A DNA stretch of 63,591 bases from JADJEI01 sp035328465 (GTDB taxonomy: Bacteria; Bacteroidota; Ignavibacteria; Ignavibacteriales; Ignavibacteriaceae), in NCBI GenBank assembly GCA_035328465.1, contig DAOLIQ010000009.1, positions 1 to 63,591 on the forward strand, given 5' to 3'. Numbering within the stretch: position 1 is the stretch's first letter; each line of letters starts with the position of its first letter. The position numbers and the translations under genes were made by a program. Below are positions 38,301-46,974 of the stretch, piece by piece. Below the pieces are notes generated by a model. The model was given only the letters and a program-made list of their open reading frames with translations. It was not told the DNA's origin and did not search any database.

Positions 38301-40029
38301 TGTTTATTGCATTTATTGACTCAAATGCTATATTGTTTGTTGTGTCATCATCAATTGAAGTTATTAACTTCGTAATAAAATAATTTTTACCTGCTGAAAA
38401 ATCCGAGGAAGCAAAAACAAATGAAGCGCTGTCACCGCTTGACAGTTGCTGTCCAGAAAAATTCGTTACAAATTCTGAAGGCTGCGGGATTGAATCTGTG
38501 TTTACATCTTTAAATATTTCAACCTGAAAAGTCTGTGACGAGTTTAACCCCTTGTTTAATATTTTAATATCGAAATGTGCTTGTTCGTTTAATATCACAA
38601 AATCTTTTTCAGTTGAGAAATTTTTTATAGCAAGATCAAAATCTTTTGGCGAGATAGAATTGATTTTTCCGGGAGTCGCGTTAACAATACTTTCGGAAGT
38701 TCCCCAATTTTCTGATGCATTACTTTCACCGTCAGCAAGAATTCTCTCAAGAGATTTTCCGCCGATACTCCCTCCCCAATCGGGCAAATAAGAAAGGCTA
38801 TCAATTAAGAAGCCTGCGGAATCTTTCAGTACTACTGCATCGCCGGAATTATTCAGGATGGGGAGAGAGAAAACAATCACTTGCGAAGGAATGCTGTAAA
38901 AATTAATAACTGATGAATCTTTACTTAGCACCACAAAACTATCCGGCTGCAGAAAAAAATCATTCGAAGTGATAGTAACGGCTGTAAGTGCATCATTTAA
39001 TTTCCACTTTTTTAGGTTGATTACATTTGACGAACGATTAAATAGCTCCACCCATTCCGGTTCGCTGGTTAAAGGCGCATACATAATTTCATTAATAACA
39101 ACATCATTAAAATTTGCGCCCGGCATATATACTGTAAACAATTTTAATTTTTGATTGTTCGATAGATTTTCATCGTCAGAAAAAATTACTTGAGCAATAA
39201 GCTGATAATTGCCCGCTGAAAGTGCAGATAAGCTTGTTAAAGTTGATAATGAGTCACCAGCGGGAAGATTTAGAAATGAATTAGAGTAGAATAATTCATT
39301 CGCTTCGGGAATCGAATTGAAGTTTATATCATCATAAACTTCAACCGAATAAAATGCTGCAGACAACTCTCCAATATTCTTAATTGTAATATTTATCTGA
39401 ACATCATCACCTTCAATTGGTAATTCGGGAGAGACAACAATTGAGCTTAACTCCAAATCAAAGTTGACGGGTGTAACAGAATTTTCAAAACCCGGTGTTC
39501 CGTTTATTATTAATGCGTTTGCCCAGTTTCCATTTGAATTATCCCGGCTCAATGAAATTTTCTCATCGGAAAAACTTTGCGAATTATTTGCTGTGTAGGT
39601 ATAAACCTGAAGCGTGTCATCTGAAGGATTAATAAACTTAATAATTCTATCTTCAGTATTCGACATTCCCGAGGAGCCGAATGAGTTATCAGATATTTTT
39701 AGGATTAATGCTTCGGGAGGAATTATTGAATTATAAATTCCGGAAACAAAATCATAATCACCCTCAAGAATTACTGCATAAGAAAGCGGAGGAAGTATTG
39801 TGCCGAACCCGGCATCGATAAAAACATCTGACGAGGATGTTGAATATTTGAATTTGTAACCATCTAAATTAAAGCTTTCGGATGTGCTGAGATTGTATAT
39901 TTCAATAAATTCGTTATTACCGGAGGCAGGGTAAAACATTATTTCGCTGAGAATCAGTGAAGAATCTGACTGAGAGTGTATAAATGCTGCAAAGAAAAGT
40001 ATAAATACAAAAGTAAAATTTTTAATCAA
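35353..40029 (-). CDS. Giant exported lamin-tail / CARDB repeat protein with FlgD-like C-terminus
   Basis: This 1558-residue protein has a signal peptide (FILFFAAFIHSQ). Six lamin-tail domains are visible, each starting like INEIMYAP..EPEWVEL, near residues 24, 306, 580, 855, 1120 and 1275. CARDB-type beta-sandwiches (FDLELSSIVVSP, FDIEASDILFTP) follow the first four. The linker TPGxINS..P..FDL recurs at each junction. The last ~103 residues (SPNPFSPDNDGFEDF ... DDGQPMRIGIYI) resemble the FlgD-Ig-like/gliding C-terminal domain rather than the NYPNPFNP type. It is a surface or secreted modular protein, probably adhesive; function is otherwise unknown. Confidence 0.9.
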   Translation of the reverse strand: MIKNFTFVFILFFAAFIHSQSDSSLILSEIMFYPASGNNEFIEIYNLSTSESFNLDGYKFKYSTSSSDVFIDAGFGTILPPLSYAVILEGDYDFVSGIYNSIIPPEALILKISDNSFGSSGMSNTEDRIIKFINPSDDTLQVYTYTANNSQSFSDEKISLSRDNSNGNWANALIINGTPGFENSVTPVNFDLELSSIVVSPELPIEGDDVQINITIKNIGELSAAFYSVEVYDDINFNSIPEANELFYSNSFLNLPAGDSLSTLTSLSALSAGNYQLIAQVIFSDDENLSNNQKLKLFTVYMPGANFNDVVINEIMYAPLTSEPEWVELFNRSSNVINLKKWKLNDALTAVTITSNDFFLQPDSFVVLSKDSSVINFYSIPSQVIVFSLPILNNSGDAVVLKDSAGFLIDSLSYLPDWGGSIGGKSLERILADGESNASENWGTSESIVNATPGKINSISPKDFDLAIKNFSTEKDFVILNEQAHFDIKILNKGLNSSQTFQVEIFKDVNTDSIPQPSEFVTNFSGQQLSSGDSASFVFASSDFSAGKNYFITKLITSIDDDTTNNIAFESINAININEIRNDIVINEIMYAPDSPEPEWLELFNRSNKIIDLKNYQLADNSDTTKIISQSTILNPAEYFVIADDSLLLNIYNISSQFVVKSFSAFNNTGDKIILLDSLGRVIDSLEYSDNWGGSEGNSLERINPEFSSTDSSNWKTSVNRLGATPGFINSVTQKDFDIEASDILFTPAFPQIGENVLAAIKVKNIGKNPADFSFSFYEDTNLDSIPDLLLETQNGFNLTAGDSLNIPINYSIMNLESKRAFFIRAIFIFDQDTTNNLFYKAIAPGFPPLTILINEIMYSPLGGEPEWIEIYNTSEDTINLNGWSVADVLTTSSSALINNDFFVAGKSYSVITRDTSIYYFHRVIPSKVYQLSLPSFNNDTDGAVLRDNRGAAIDSVFYSSDWGGTGGYSLERISFEAPSNLFTNWNSSIDIETSTPGRINSLTPKQFDLSIVSMLFNPKYPTEGEDVFINAQIRNNGSSAAQNFSLQFFIDSDSNNVVDQLLSENTITTLAAGDSFFVQSTSPILNLNKKILCAIRIVFAADEDTLNNYFEKSVQPGFAEKSVLISEVMSDPKDGEPEWFEIINNTNDTINLKNWSVSDVVSTLTKSFITIDDFLISPSEFLVIASDTSFKSFHSDFTGKFISANFGTLTNSADGIILYDFRDGIIDSLFYRSSWGGVKGVSLERFSYNSSTNDSLNWATCLDSNGSTPGEINSLFNLPDYERNSIAINEIMFDPDIDNSEFIELLNLSADSINIGGWRIEDLNGNYYKLTETSFYLPKEKYFVLAADSLMLKKYLLADYPYKALANESSLGLVNSGEAVVLKDVKGNIIDSVFYSDKWHNKNISITKNKSLERINPSLSSNDPLNWNTSVSNYGATPAEQNSIFTDNQNNTANISVSPNPFSPDNDGFEDFSIINYNLSQPVAQVRIKIFDSHGRLVRTLANNLASGSSGSIVFDGLEDDGQPMRIGIYIIFLEALNDNSGVVEILKTVVVIARKL

Positions 40030-40107
40030 CTGTCCCTCTGAAACTTATTGTCAATTATTTGAACTTTAAAAGCAAACTACAATCAAAAATTATTTTTATC
40101 AAAAAAA

Positions 40108-40875
40108 TTACTGCTGTTTCCTTGGGAATTTTGAAGATAGAAATTCAAAAAGCGAATTCGGTAAAAACCTGATCAGCTCTGATGCAAAATACATTGGCAA
40201 TGGAAATTGAATTATTGCCTTCTCCTTTTTTATTCCATTCAAAATAATTTGTGCTGCTTTTTCAGGTTGAAGAAGGAAGGGCATCTGGAATTCATTTTTG
40301 TCTGTCATCGGAGTTTTTACAAATCCCGGCCTTACGGTTATAACTTTAACATTAAAAGATTTTAACTCGATCCTAAAACTTTCAAGAATATTGCTTAGTG
40401 CAGATTTGCTTGCACAGTAGATTCCACTGTTTACAAAACCACGAACATCAGCCATACTTGAAACACCAATAATATAACCATCTCTTCCAGCTATAAAATC
40501 CGGCAGTAATACTTTAAAAAAATTCAATACACCAAAAACATTTGTATCAAAAGTTTCTTTAGCTTGATTGATATCAAAGTTCTGAATTTTTACTTGATGA
40601 CCAACCCCAGCATTTAAAATAGCAATATCAATTTTCCCAAAATCATTTTTAATTTGGTTATAAATAAATTCGACCTGTTCGAGATCTGAAACATCACACT
40701 TATAAAGCGTCAGACTCTTGCTAACTATAATCGATGCGCTTAACTTTTCAAGCTCTTTAATTCTTCTGGAAAGTAGAATTAATTTACAATCTTCCTTTGC
40801 AAGTAATAAGCTCAGATATTTCCCTATTCCACTGGAAGCACCTGTAACCAAAACCACTTTATTTTTGAAATCCAT
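40108..40875 (-). CDS. Short-chain dehydrogenase/reductase
   Basis: This is 255 residues, a classical SDR. NAD(P)-binding motif is VVLVTGASSGIGKY, then NAGVGH in strand 4. The catalytic Ser is in IIGVSSMADVRG and the Tyr-x-x-x-Lys in GIYCASKSALSN. The C-terminal part (FPLPMYFASELIRFLP) looks weakly membrane-associated, as in YqjQ/DltE-like members. NADP preference and substrate cannot be fixed. It lies 78 bases upstream of the lamin-tail gene. Confidence 0.93.
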   Translation of the reverse strand: MDFKNKVVLVTGASSGIGKYLSLLLAKEDCKLILLSRRIKELEKLSASIIVSKSLTLYKCDVSDLEQVEFIYNQIKNDFGKIDIAILNAGVGHQVKIQNFDINQAKETFDTNVFGVLNFFKVLLPDFIAGRDGYIIGVSSMADVRGFVNSGIYCASKSALSNILESFRIELKSFNVKVITVRPGFVKTPMTDKNEFQMPFLLQPEKAAQIILNGIKKEKAIIQFPLPMYFASELIRFLPNSLFEFLSSKFPRKQQ

Positions 40876-41026
40876 TTATACCTCGAGAATCAATTGAGTA
40901 ATACGATTAAGAAAAATAATGCAGAATTTTTTACATACTACAAAAGGAACAGATAAAAATTACATGCAAAGAAGGCTTATTTTGATTTTCATTCAAAAAT
41001 GTTAATTTAGAACAAAAATTATTCCA

Positions 41027-41593
41027 ATGTTTGAAGATAAGTTTATACCGGTCGAAAATGTTCTAATTCGCAAAGAAATCAAAGAAACACCATTTGCCTG
41101 CGATCTAAAAAAATGCAAGGGGGCATGCTGTACCTTGGAAAGCGAATTTGGGGCACCATTATTGATAGAAGAAATATCCGAAATACAAAATGTTTTGCCG
41201 TTAGTCAAATCACTGCTTTCTGAAGATCATTGGAAAGAGATTCAGCAGGCAGGGTTCTATGAAAAAAAGGACGGCGAATTAATGACGCGTGCAATAAATA
41301 AGCGTGCTTGTGTTTTCGTTTATTTTGAAAAAGATATCGCTAAATGCAGCCTCGAAAAAATTTATTTTGAAGGAAAATCAAAATTCAGAAAACCTATTTC
41401 TTGTCATTTGTTTCCAATAAGGATTTCGGATTTTGGCGGAGAAGTTTTGCGTTACGAAAAATTTAGTGAATGCACACCTGCATTAGAAAATGGCAAAGAA
41501 CAAAATATAACCATTGCAGATTTCTGCAGTGATGCTTTAATAAGGAAATATGGAAAAAACTGGTATAAAAAATTAAAGGAATCTAACGGATAA
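41027..41593 (+). CDS. DUF3109 cysteine-rich protein
   Basis: This is 188 residues with a cysteine cluster FACDLKKCKGACCTLESEFG near residue 25, further Cys in RACVFVYF, KCSLEKIYF, ISCHLFPIR, ECTPAL and DFCSDALI. This is the DUF3109 family, related to YkgJ-type proteins thought to bind zinc or an iron-sulfur cluster. It is the first gene of a run with rpoN; the stop is 3 bases before the rpoN ATG. Function unknown. Confidence 0.9.
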   Translation: MFEDKFIPVENVLIRKEIKETPFACDLKKCKGACCTLESEFGAPLLIEEISEIQNVLPLVKSLLSEDHWKEIQQAGFYEKKDGELMTRAINKRACVFVYFEKDIAKCSLEKIYFEGKSKFRKPISCHLFPIRISDFGGEVLRYEKFSECTPALENGKEQNITIADFCSDALIRKYGKNWYKKLKESNG

Positions 41594-41596
41594 AAA

Positions 41597-43045
41597 ATGC
41601 TTAGTTTAAATCAAAGACTTTCTCAACAGCAAAAGCTGTCGCCTCAGCAAATTCAGTATCAAAAATTACTGCAATTAAATACGCTGGCTTTAGAGCAGCG
41701 AATAAAAACTGAATTGGAAATGAATCCTCTACTTGAGGAAGAAATAAATCAAACTTTAGAGCAGGATGATAAGGATAGAGAATCAACGGAGTCAGAAGAT
41801 TATGATGAAATAACAGATGCCCAGCAGGAAGAATTTGATATTGAAGATTACATGAATGATCTTGATTTTGAACACGATAAGGTAAACCGAAGTGCCGATG
41901 ATGAAGTATACTATCCTGTTGCTCACTCAAGGGATACTCTTAGTGAAAAACTAACTGAACAATTGCGCTTACTAAATCTTGATGAAAAACTTTACATACT
42001 TGGCGAAGAAATAATAGGCAACCTCGATGCCGACGGATATTTAAAGAGACCGCTCGAAGATATAGTTGAAGAGTTAAATATGTTCGAGCATCTCGATATT
42101 TTAAAAGAAGAGTCAGAAACTCTTCTGAAAAAAATACAGCGTTTCGACCCCATTGGTATTGCCGCAAGAAATCTGCAGGAATGTTTGCTCATACAGCTTC
42201 GTGCCGGAAACTTTGATCCATATTATAAATATTTAGCCGATGAATTGTTGACTAATTGTTATATTGATTTTACTCGTAAACGTTATGATTTGATAAAACA
42301 AAAACTCAACTTAACTGAAGAAAGCCTTCGCGCTACCTTAAACATCATCCATAATTTAAACCCAAAACCAGGCGAAGGTAATGCTGAAATTTTAGAAATG
42401 AATCAGATATCCCCAGACTTTATAATTGAGAAAATTGAAGACAATTATATCATCACGCTAAATGATAAAAGCATGCCTTCGGTCACCATTAGCAGACAAT
42501 ATCTTGAAATGTTCGATTCAAATAAGAAGAAGAAAAAAACTGTTCGCGAAAAAGAGACGTATAAATTTTTAAGAGAGAAATTTGAATCTGCAAAATGGTT
42601 CATAGCCTGCATACAACAGAGAAGAGAAACGCTGTTAAAAATTATGCGCGCAATTTTTGAAAGACAATTTGAATTCTTCGAAAAAGGACCCAAGTTTCTA
42701 AAACCAATGATATACAAAGATATCGCCGACGAAATTCAAATGGATATTTCCACTATAAGCCGCGTTGTTAATGGTAAGTATGTTCAAAGCCCTATGGGCA
42801 TTCACGAGTTAAAGTATTTTTTCAGTGAAGGTTTGGCAACTGATTCAGGCGAAGAAGTTTCGAATAAACATATTAAAGAAAGAATCAAAGAACTGATTTT
42901 AGCTGAAAATAAAAAGAAGCCCCTGAGTGACGATAGACTTGCCGAACTATTAAACGAAGAAGGCATTCATATTGCACGAAGAACTATAGCTAAATACAGA
43001 GAGCAGCTAAGAGTCCCCGTCGCCCGGCTTAGAAAAGAATTATGA
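41597..43045 (+). CDS. rpoN: RNA polymerase sigma-54 factor
   Basis: This is 482 residues, full-length. Region I is glutamine-rich (LSQQQKLSPQQIQYQKLLQL), followed by an acidic region II (about residues 50-100). The core-binding region has ETLLKKIQRFDPIGIAARNLQE. A HTH region follows, and the RpoN box ARRTIAKYREQLRVP lies near the C-terminus. It directs RNA polymerase to -24/-12 promoters and needs AAA+ activators. No enhancer-binding protein is in this window. The stop overlaps the next gene's ATG by 4 bases. Confidence 0.97.
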   Translation: MLSLNQRLSQQQKLSPQQIQYQKLLQLNTLALEQRIKTELEMNPLLEEEINQTLEQDDKDRESTESEDYDEITDAQQEEFDIEDYMNDLDFEHDKVNRSADDEVYYPVAHSRDTLSEKLTEQLRLLNLDEKLYILGEEIIGNLDADGYLKRPLEDIVEELNMFEHLDILKEESETLLKKIQRFDPIGIAARNLQECLLIQLRAGNFDPYYKYLADELLTNCYIDFTRKRYDLIKQKLNLTEESLRATLNIIHNLNPKPGEGNAEILEMNQISPDFIIEKIEDNYIITLNDKSMPSVTISRQYLEMFDSNKKKKKTVREKETYKFLREKFESAKWFIACIQQRRETLLKIMRAIFERQFEFFEKGPKFLKPMIYKDIADEIQMDISTISRVVNGKYVQSPMGIHELKYFFSEGLATDSGEEVSNKHIKERIKELILAENKKKPLSDDRLAELLNEEGIHIARRTIAKYREQLRVPVARLRKEL

Positions 43046-43698
43046 TTGAATACATACCCTCCATCCTGGGTATAATATTTTTGTTTATCGTTTTCGGTTT
43101 TTTACACTCCATTTTAGCTTCCCTTTGGTTAAAGAAAAAATTAGCCGGATGGCTTGGGAATAAAATGGCTTTTTATAGGATATTCTACAATATCTTTTCC
43201 ATAATTTCGCTTGCAATAATTTATGATCTTTCGCCCCAGCCAAATATAATAATTTACGATCTGCAAAGTCCATTTGATTTGATAATCCTAATACCGCAGT
43301 TCGGTAGTTTAATTGGGGCTTTCATGTCATTTAAATTTTTTAGTACGAAAGAATTTTTGGGAATTGATCAGGTCAAACGATATTTGCTGAACGATTATTC
43401 CGCTGATGAACTTGATGAAAGAATGTCGTTCAGAATTGAGGGTCCATACCGCTACTGCAGACACCCGGTTTATTTTTTCTCAATTATGTTTTTGCTTTTT
43501 AGACCGGCAATGGATCTATTTTATATCACATTCCTTGTATGTATAATTTTGTATTTTTGGATTGGTTCAATTTATGAAGAAAAGAAATTGGTTAAAATTT
43601 TCGGAAGCGATTACTTAGAATATCAGAAATATGTTCCGGCTATCATACCTTACAAATTATTTTCTCCTTACTCTTTAGATAAAAAAATAGAAAGTTAA
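43042..43698 (+). CDS. Integral membrane methyltransferase-like protein (isoprenylcysteine methyltransferase / NnrU-like)
   Basis: This is 218 residues with about five membrane helices. The C-terminal signature GPYRYCRHPVYFFSIMF, followed by YEEKKLVKIFGSDYLEYQKY, matches the SAM-dependent isoprenylcysteine carboxyl-methyltransferase / phospholipid methyltransferase / methanethiol methyltransferase superfamily. The actual substrate in bacteria is variable. It is translationally coupled to rpoN (ATGA overlap) and 3 bases from hslV, so it belongs to the same operon. Confidence 0.82.
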   Translation: MIEYIPSILGIIFLFIVFGFLHSILASLWLKKKLAGWLGNKMAFYRIFYNIFSIISLAIIYDLSPQPNIIIYDLQSPFDLIILIPQFGSLIGAFMSFKFFSTKEFLGIDQVKRYLLNDYSADELDERMSFRIEGPYRYCRHPVYFFSIMFLLFRPAMDLFYITFLVCIILYFWIGSIYEEKKLVKIFGSDYLEYQKYVPAIIPYKLFSPYSLDKKIES

Positions 43699-43701
43699 AG
43701 A

Positions 43702-44244
43702 ATGACTGAAAAAATAAAATCAACCACTATCATTGGAATTGTTCACAATGGAGAAGCAGCCCTTGGAGGTGATGGGCAAGTATCTTTCGGCAACACTATT
43801 ATGAAACACAACGCAATGAAAATCAGAAAAATTGCAAATGGAAAAGTTCTGTGTGGATTTGCCGGCGCCACTGCTGATGCATTTACACTTGTAGAAAGAT
43901 TCGAAGATAAACTTGAACAATACCGTGGAAATGTAAATCGGGCTGCAGTTGAACTTGCAAAAGAATGGCGAAGTGACAAATACCTTCGGAAACTTGAAGC
44001 GATGCTTGCAGTTGTTGCAGAAGGTAATGCAATAATTATTTCGGGCAATGGTGATGTAATTGAGCCAGATGATAAAATTGTTGCAATAGGTTCAGGCGGT
44101 ATGTACGCATTAGCCGCTGCACGAATGTTGAAAAAATACAGTAAGCTTTCCGCAAAAGAAATAGTCCGAGAAAGTCTTCAGATAGCAAGTGAAATTTGTA
44201 TTTATACAAATGATAAAATAAACGTTGAAACAATTGAGAAATAA
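43702..44244 (+). CDS. hslV: ATP-dependent protease peptidase subunit HslV
   Basis: This is 180 residues, the proteasome-like peptidase of the HslUV complex. Alignment of TTIIGIVHNG and LGGDGQVSFGN places the catalytic N-terminal threonine at Thr8, so a seven-residue propeptide (MTEKIKS) must be removed, unlike E. coli where only Met is cleaved. The rest (FAGATADAFTLVERFE, AVELAKEWRSDKYLRKLEA) is typical. It is followed 2 bases later by hslU, as usual. Confidence 0.97.
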   Translation: MTEKIKSTTIIGIVHNGEAALGGDGQVSFGNTIMKHNAMKIRKIANGKVLCGFAGATADAFTLVERFEDKLEQYRGNVNRAAVELAKEWRSDKYLRKLEAMLAVVAEGNAIIISGNGDVIEPDDKIVAIGSGGMYALAAARMLKKYSKLSAKEIVRESLQIASEICIYTNDKINVETIEK

Positions 44245-44246
44245 TT

Positions 44247-45626
44247 ATGGCAGTATTTGATATAAAACATTTAACACCCACCCAAATAGTAAACGAACTT
44301 GATAAATATATAATTGGACAAAATGAGGCTAAACGTGCCGTAGCTATTGCACTTCGCAATCGCTGGCGACGTCAGCAGGTCCAGGATTTTCTCCGTGAAG
44401 AAATACTTCCAAATAATATTATTCTTATTGGACCTACCGGCGTTGGTAAGACAGAAATTGCAAGACGAATTGCTAAACTTTCTCAAGCTCCATTCATCAA
44501 AGTTGAAGCTTCAAAGTTTACTGAAATCGGTTATGTTGGCAGAGATGTCGAATCAATGATACGAGATCTTGCCGATATTGCAGTAAATATGGTAAAATCA
44601 GAAAAGACCGCAGAGGTTCAGGCAAAAGCCAATGAACTAACCGAAGAAAAAATTTTGGATTTACTTATTCCTCCGGTCAAAAAAACTCAGCCTGCAGGTG
44701 CTCCAAATGATAATGATAAAGATATTGACGCATTGCAAAATCAAAAGACGCGCGAATGGATGAGAGAGAAATTAAGGAAGGGGGAGCTTGATAAAAAAAT
44801 GATCGAGTATGATTCTTCTGCTGCTACTGCAAATGTGGGTATGCAGATTCTCGGTCCTTTTGGCATGGATGATATGGGCATTAACATACAGGAAATTATG
44901 GGTTCGATCATGCCTAAAAAGAGAAAGAAACGAAAAACAACTATAGCAGAGGCACGAACTCTTATTGCGCAGGAAGAGGCTCAAAAATTGATTGATATGG
45001 AAGCTGTGCAGAAAGAAGCAATCGAAAAAGTTCAGAATTCAGGCATTGTATTTATTGACGAGATTGATAAAGTCGCTGGTGGGGGCAAAGGGCATGGCCC
45101 CGATGTTTCGCGTGAAGGTGTTCAGAGAGACTTGCTTCCGATTGTTGAAGGTTCAAATGTTAACACAAAATACGGCGTTGTTAAAAGTGATCATATTTTA
45201 TTTATTGCTTCTGGTGCTTTTCATGTTTCTAAACCAAGCGATCTTATTCCCGAGCTGCAAGGAAGATTCCCTATCAGAGTTGAGCTGAAAAGCTTGACTG
45301 AAGAAGATTTCGTTAAAATACTGACGACGCCTGAAAATGCTTTACTTAAACAATATGCTGCTTTGCTATCTACCGAAGGAATTCAGATTGAATTTACAAA
45401 AGATGGGATTCGCGAAATTGCTCGCATTGCTTCCGAAGTCAATGAACAAGTTGAAAACATCGGCGCTCGAAGACTACATACAATTCTTACTACTTTACTT
45501 GATGAGATTTTGTTCAATGCACCTGATAATATTCCACAAGAAAAAGTAAAAATAAATGCCAAATCTGTTAAGGATAAACTTGATAAAATTGTGAAGAATA
45601 GAGATTTGAGTAAGTTCATACTTTAA
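44247..45626 (+). CDS. hslU: HslU ATPase subunit
   Basis: This 459-residue AAA+ unfoldase feeds substrates to HslV. Walker A is GPTGVGKTE at residues 62-70; Walker B is GIVFIDEIDKVAG. The I-domain insertion (about residues 115-245) contains KTREWMREKLRKGELD. The sensor 2 region is GARRLHTILTTLLDE, and the C-terminal tail ends DLSKFIL, which docks into HslV. It closes the apparent DUF3109-rpoN-methyltransferase-hslVU operon. Confidence 0.97.
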   Translation: MAVFDIKHLTPTQIVNELDKYIIGQNEAKRAVAIALRNRWRRQQVQDFLREEILPNNIILIGPTGVGKTEIARRIAKLSQAPFIKVEASKFTEIGYVGRDVESMIRDLADIAVNMVKSEKTAEVQAKANELTEEKILDLLIPPVKKTQPAGAPNDNDKDIDALQNQKTREWMREKLRKGELDKKMIEYDSSAATANVGMQILGPFGMDDMGINIQEIMGSIMPKKRKKRKTTIAEARTLIAQEEAQKLIDMEAVQKEAIEKVQNSGIVFIDEIDKVAGGGKGHGPDVSREGVQRDLLPIVEGSNVNTKYGVVKSDHILFIASGAFHVSKPSDLIPELQGRFPIRVELKSLTEEDFVKILTTPENALLKQYAALLSTEGIQIEFTKDGIREIARIASEVNEQVENIGARRLHTILTTLLDEILFNAPDNIPQEKVKINAKSVKDKLDKIVKNRDLSKFIL

Positions 45627-46030
45627 TCAAAGAATATTTTAAATACGGCAGCGGCAAAATATTTTTTTATTTGCCGCTCGTCGCTAATTTCTATCTGACA
45701 AATTTCCATTCAATAATTTTATTTTTACACTCTGTTTAACCGTTCCACTTTTCATCAAAATATTTCACTTCCTCATTTTATCTGCCCAATCAAATAATAT
45801 TATCTTGGTCCTTTGACCCAATAATTTATTTTTAATCAAATTCTTTTAATCAATAAATAATGTAAAATTTAAAATACAGCTTTGTCCACGTTTACGTTCA
45901 AGTTCAAAACATGTTCAAGCTGGAATATTTAATTTGGGCAAAAATGTTAAAGAATGATTGAATTCCTGCTCGAATATTTTTTGGAATAACTATTGTTATT
46001 AAAGATGAATCAAAATAAAGAGGAGATACT
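45627..46030. other. Intergenic with one hairpin
   Basis: This is 404 AT-rich bases. A hairpin occurs 24 bases after the hslU stop (GCGGCAAA at 45651-45658 with TTTGCCGC at 45670-45677, T-rich loop), probably a transcript-end structure. No coding sequence was recognised in the remainder. AGAGGAG immediately before 46031 is a strong ribosome-binding site for the next gene. Confidence 0.6.
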
Positions 46031-46942
46031 ATGAACTTAATAAAATTACTATTTGTGATTGCTTTGCTGTTTTCTTTTTCACTTAATTCTAATGCTCAGC
46101 AAGATTCCACTGACAATAATGACTGGACATGGGAAGACGAAGACTGGGGGCAATTAGATGATTTCAAATTTGATATTGAATTCTTTGGTAATCATTTTCA
46201 CCATTCGCCGACCATAAGTCTGAACTACAGTTTTGTGAATTCCAATATTAAAAATTTCTCGAATAAATTTAATGATGCGGGAATGCTAGAACTGAAATTA
46301 GGACAGACTACCGAAGGAGCATCTGGTTTTAGTGAGGAGCTAGTGAAATATAAATACCACTTCCTTTATATCAGCAAACTTTCGACCTCACTAAACAGTG
46401 CAGAAAATAATTTTGCAAAACTTGATTGGCAGATGTGGCGCTTCGGCACCGGCTGGTCAAGCGGCTTTGGTTATAAAGTTGGTAATGTTTCAATCATTCC
46501 ATATTATTCTTACTCGTTAGATTGGTCAAGGTTAGAAATGCTTAGCAGCCCGGTTTCACTTTTAGAAAAAGCTAAATTAGATTTGTTTAATGAATCAATC
46601 AGATTTGGAACCGGCAGCGAGGGAGGAGTAAGAGTCAAAATTCTCGATTATTTAACTCTCGAAGCAGGCTATGAACGATCAATAATTTTTCAAAGACATT
46701 TATTCTGGAAATGGTCAGGCAGTGCAATTCTTGAAGCGATTGGTCAATGGGCAGTTGATGAGTTTGTTGATGAAGTGATTGAGTCCTCCCCGATGGCTGC
46801 ACCTGTTGTAAATTTTCTGTTGAAAAATGGACTCTCGTATGCGGTTTATGAATTACGTCAGACGAAAATGAATTGGCCTTTTTCAAATGAAGCTCCACTG
46901 ACTCATGACCAATTTAAGTTTGGTGTTACATTTACATTTTAA
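46031..46942 (+). CDS. Putative outer-membrane beta-barrel protein
   Basis: This is 303 residues with a signal peptide (FSFSLNSNAQ). An acidic, tryptophan-rich segment (NDWTWEDEDWGQLDD) starts the mature part. Alternating hydrophobic strands follow (TISLNYSFVNSN, GNVSIIPYYSYSLDW, GGVRVKILDYLTLEAGY), ending in aromatic GVTFTF, the usual outer-membrane signature. No named family was recognised. It has a strong ribosome-binding site and stands alone. Function unknown. Confidence 0.75.
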   Translation: MNLIKLLFVIALLFSFSLNSNAQQDSTDNNDWTWEDEDWGQLDDFKFDIEFFGNHFHHSPTISLNYSFVNSNIKNFSNKFNDAGMLELKLGQTTEGASGFSEELVKYKYHFLYISKLSTSLNSAENNFAKLDWQMWRFGTGWSSGFGYKVGNVSIIPYYSYSLDWSRLEMLSSPVSLLEKAKLDLFNESIRFGTGSEGGVRVKILDYLTLEAGYERSIIFQRHLFWKWSGSAILEAIGQWAVDEFVDEVIESSPMAAPVVNFLLKNGLSYAVYELRQTKMNWPFSNEAPLTHDQFKFGVTFTF

Positions 46943-46974
46943 TTTTTCTTCGCTCTGCTTTGATAAAAAATATA

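Noticed and set aside
43702..44244. HslV propeptide as a sign of a wrong start codon
   Set aside because: Short propeptides before the catalytic Thr are known in other bacterial HslV/ClpQ proteins, and no better start is present at the Thr.
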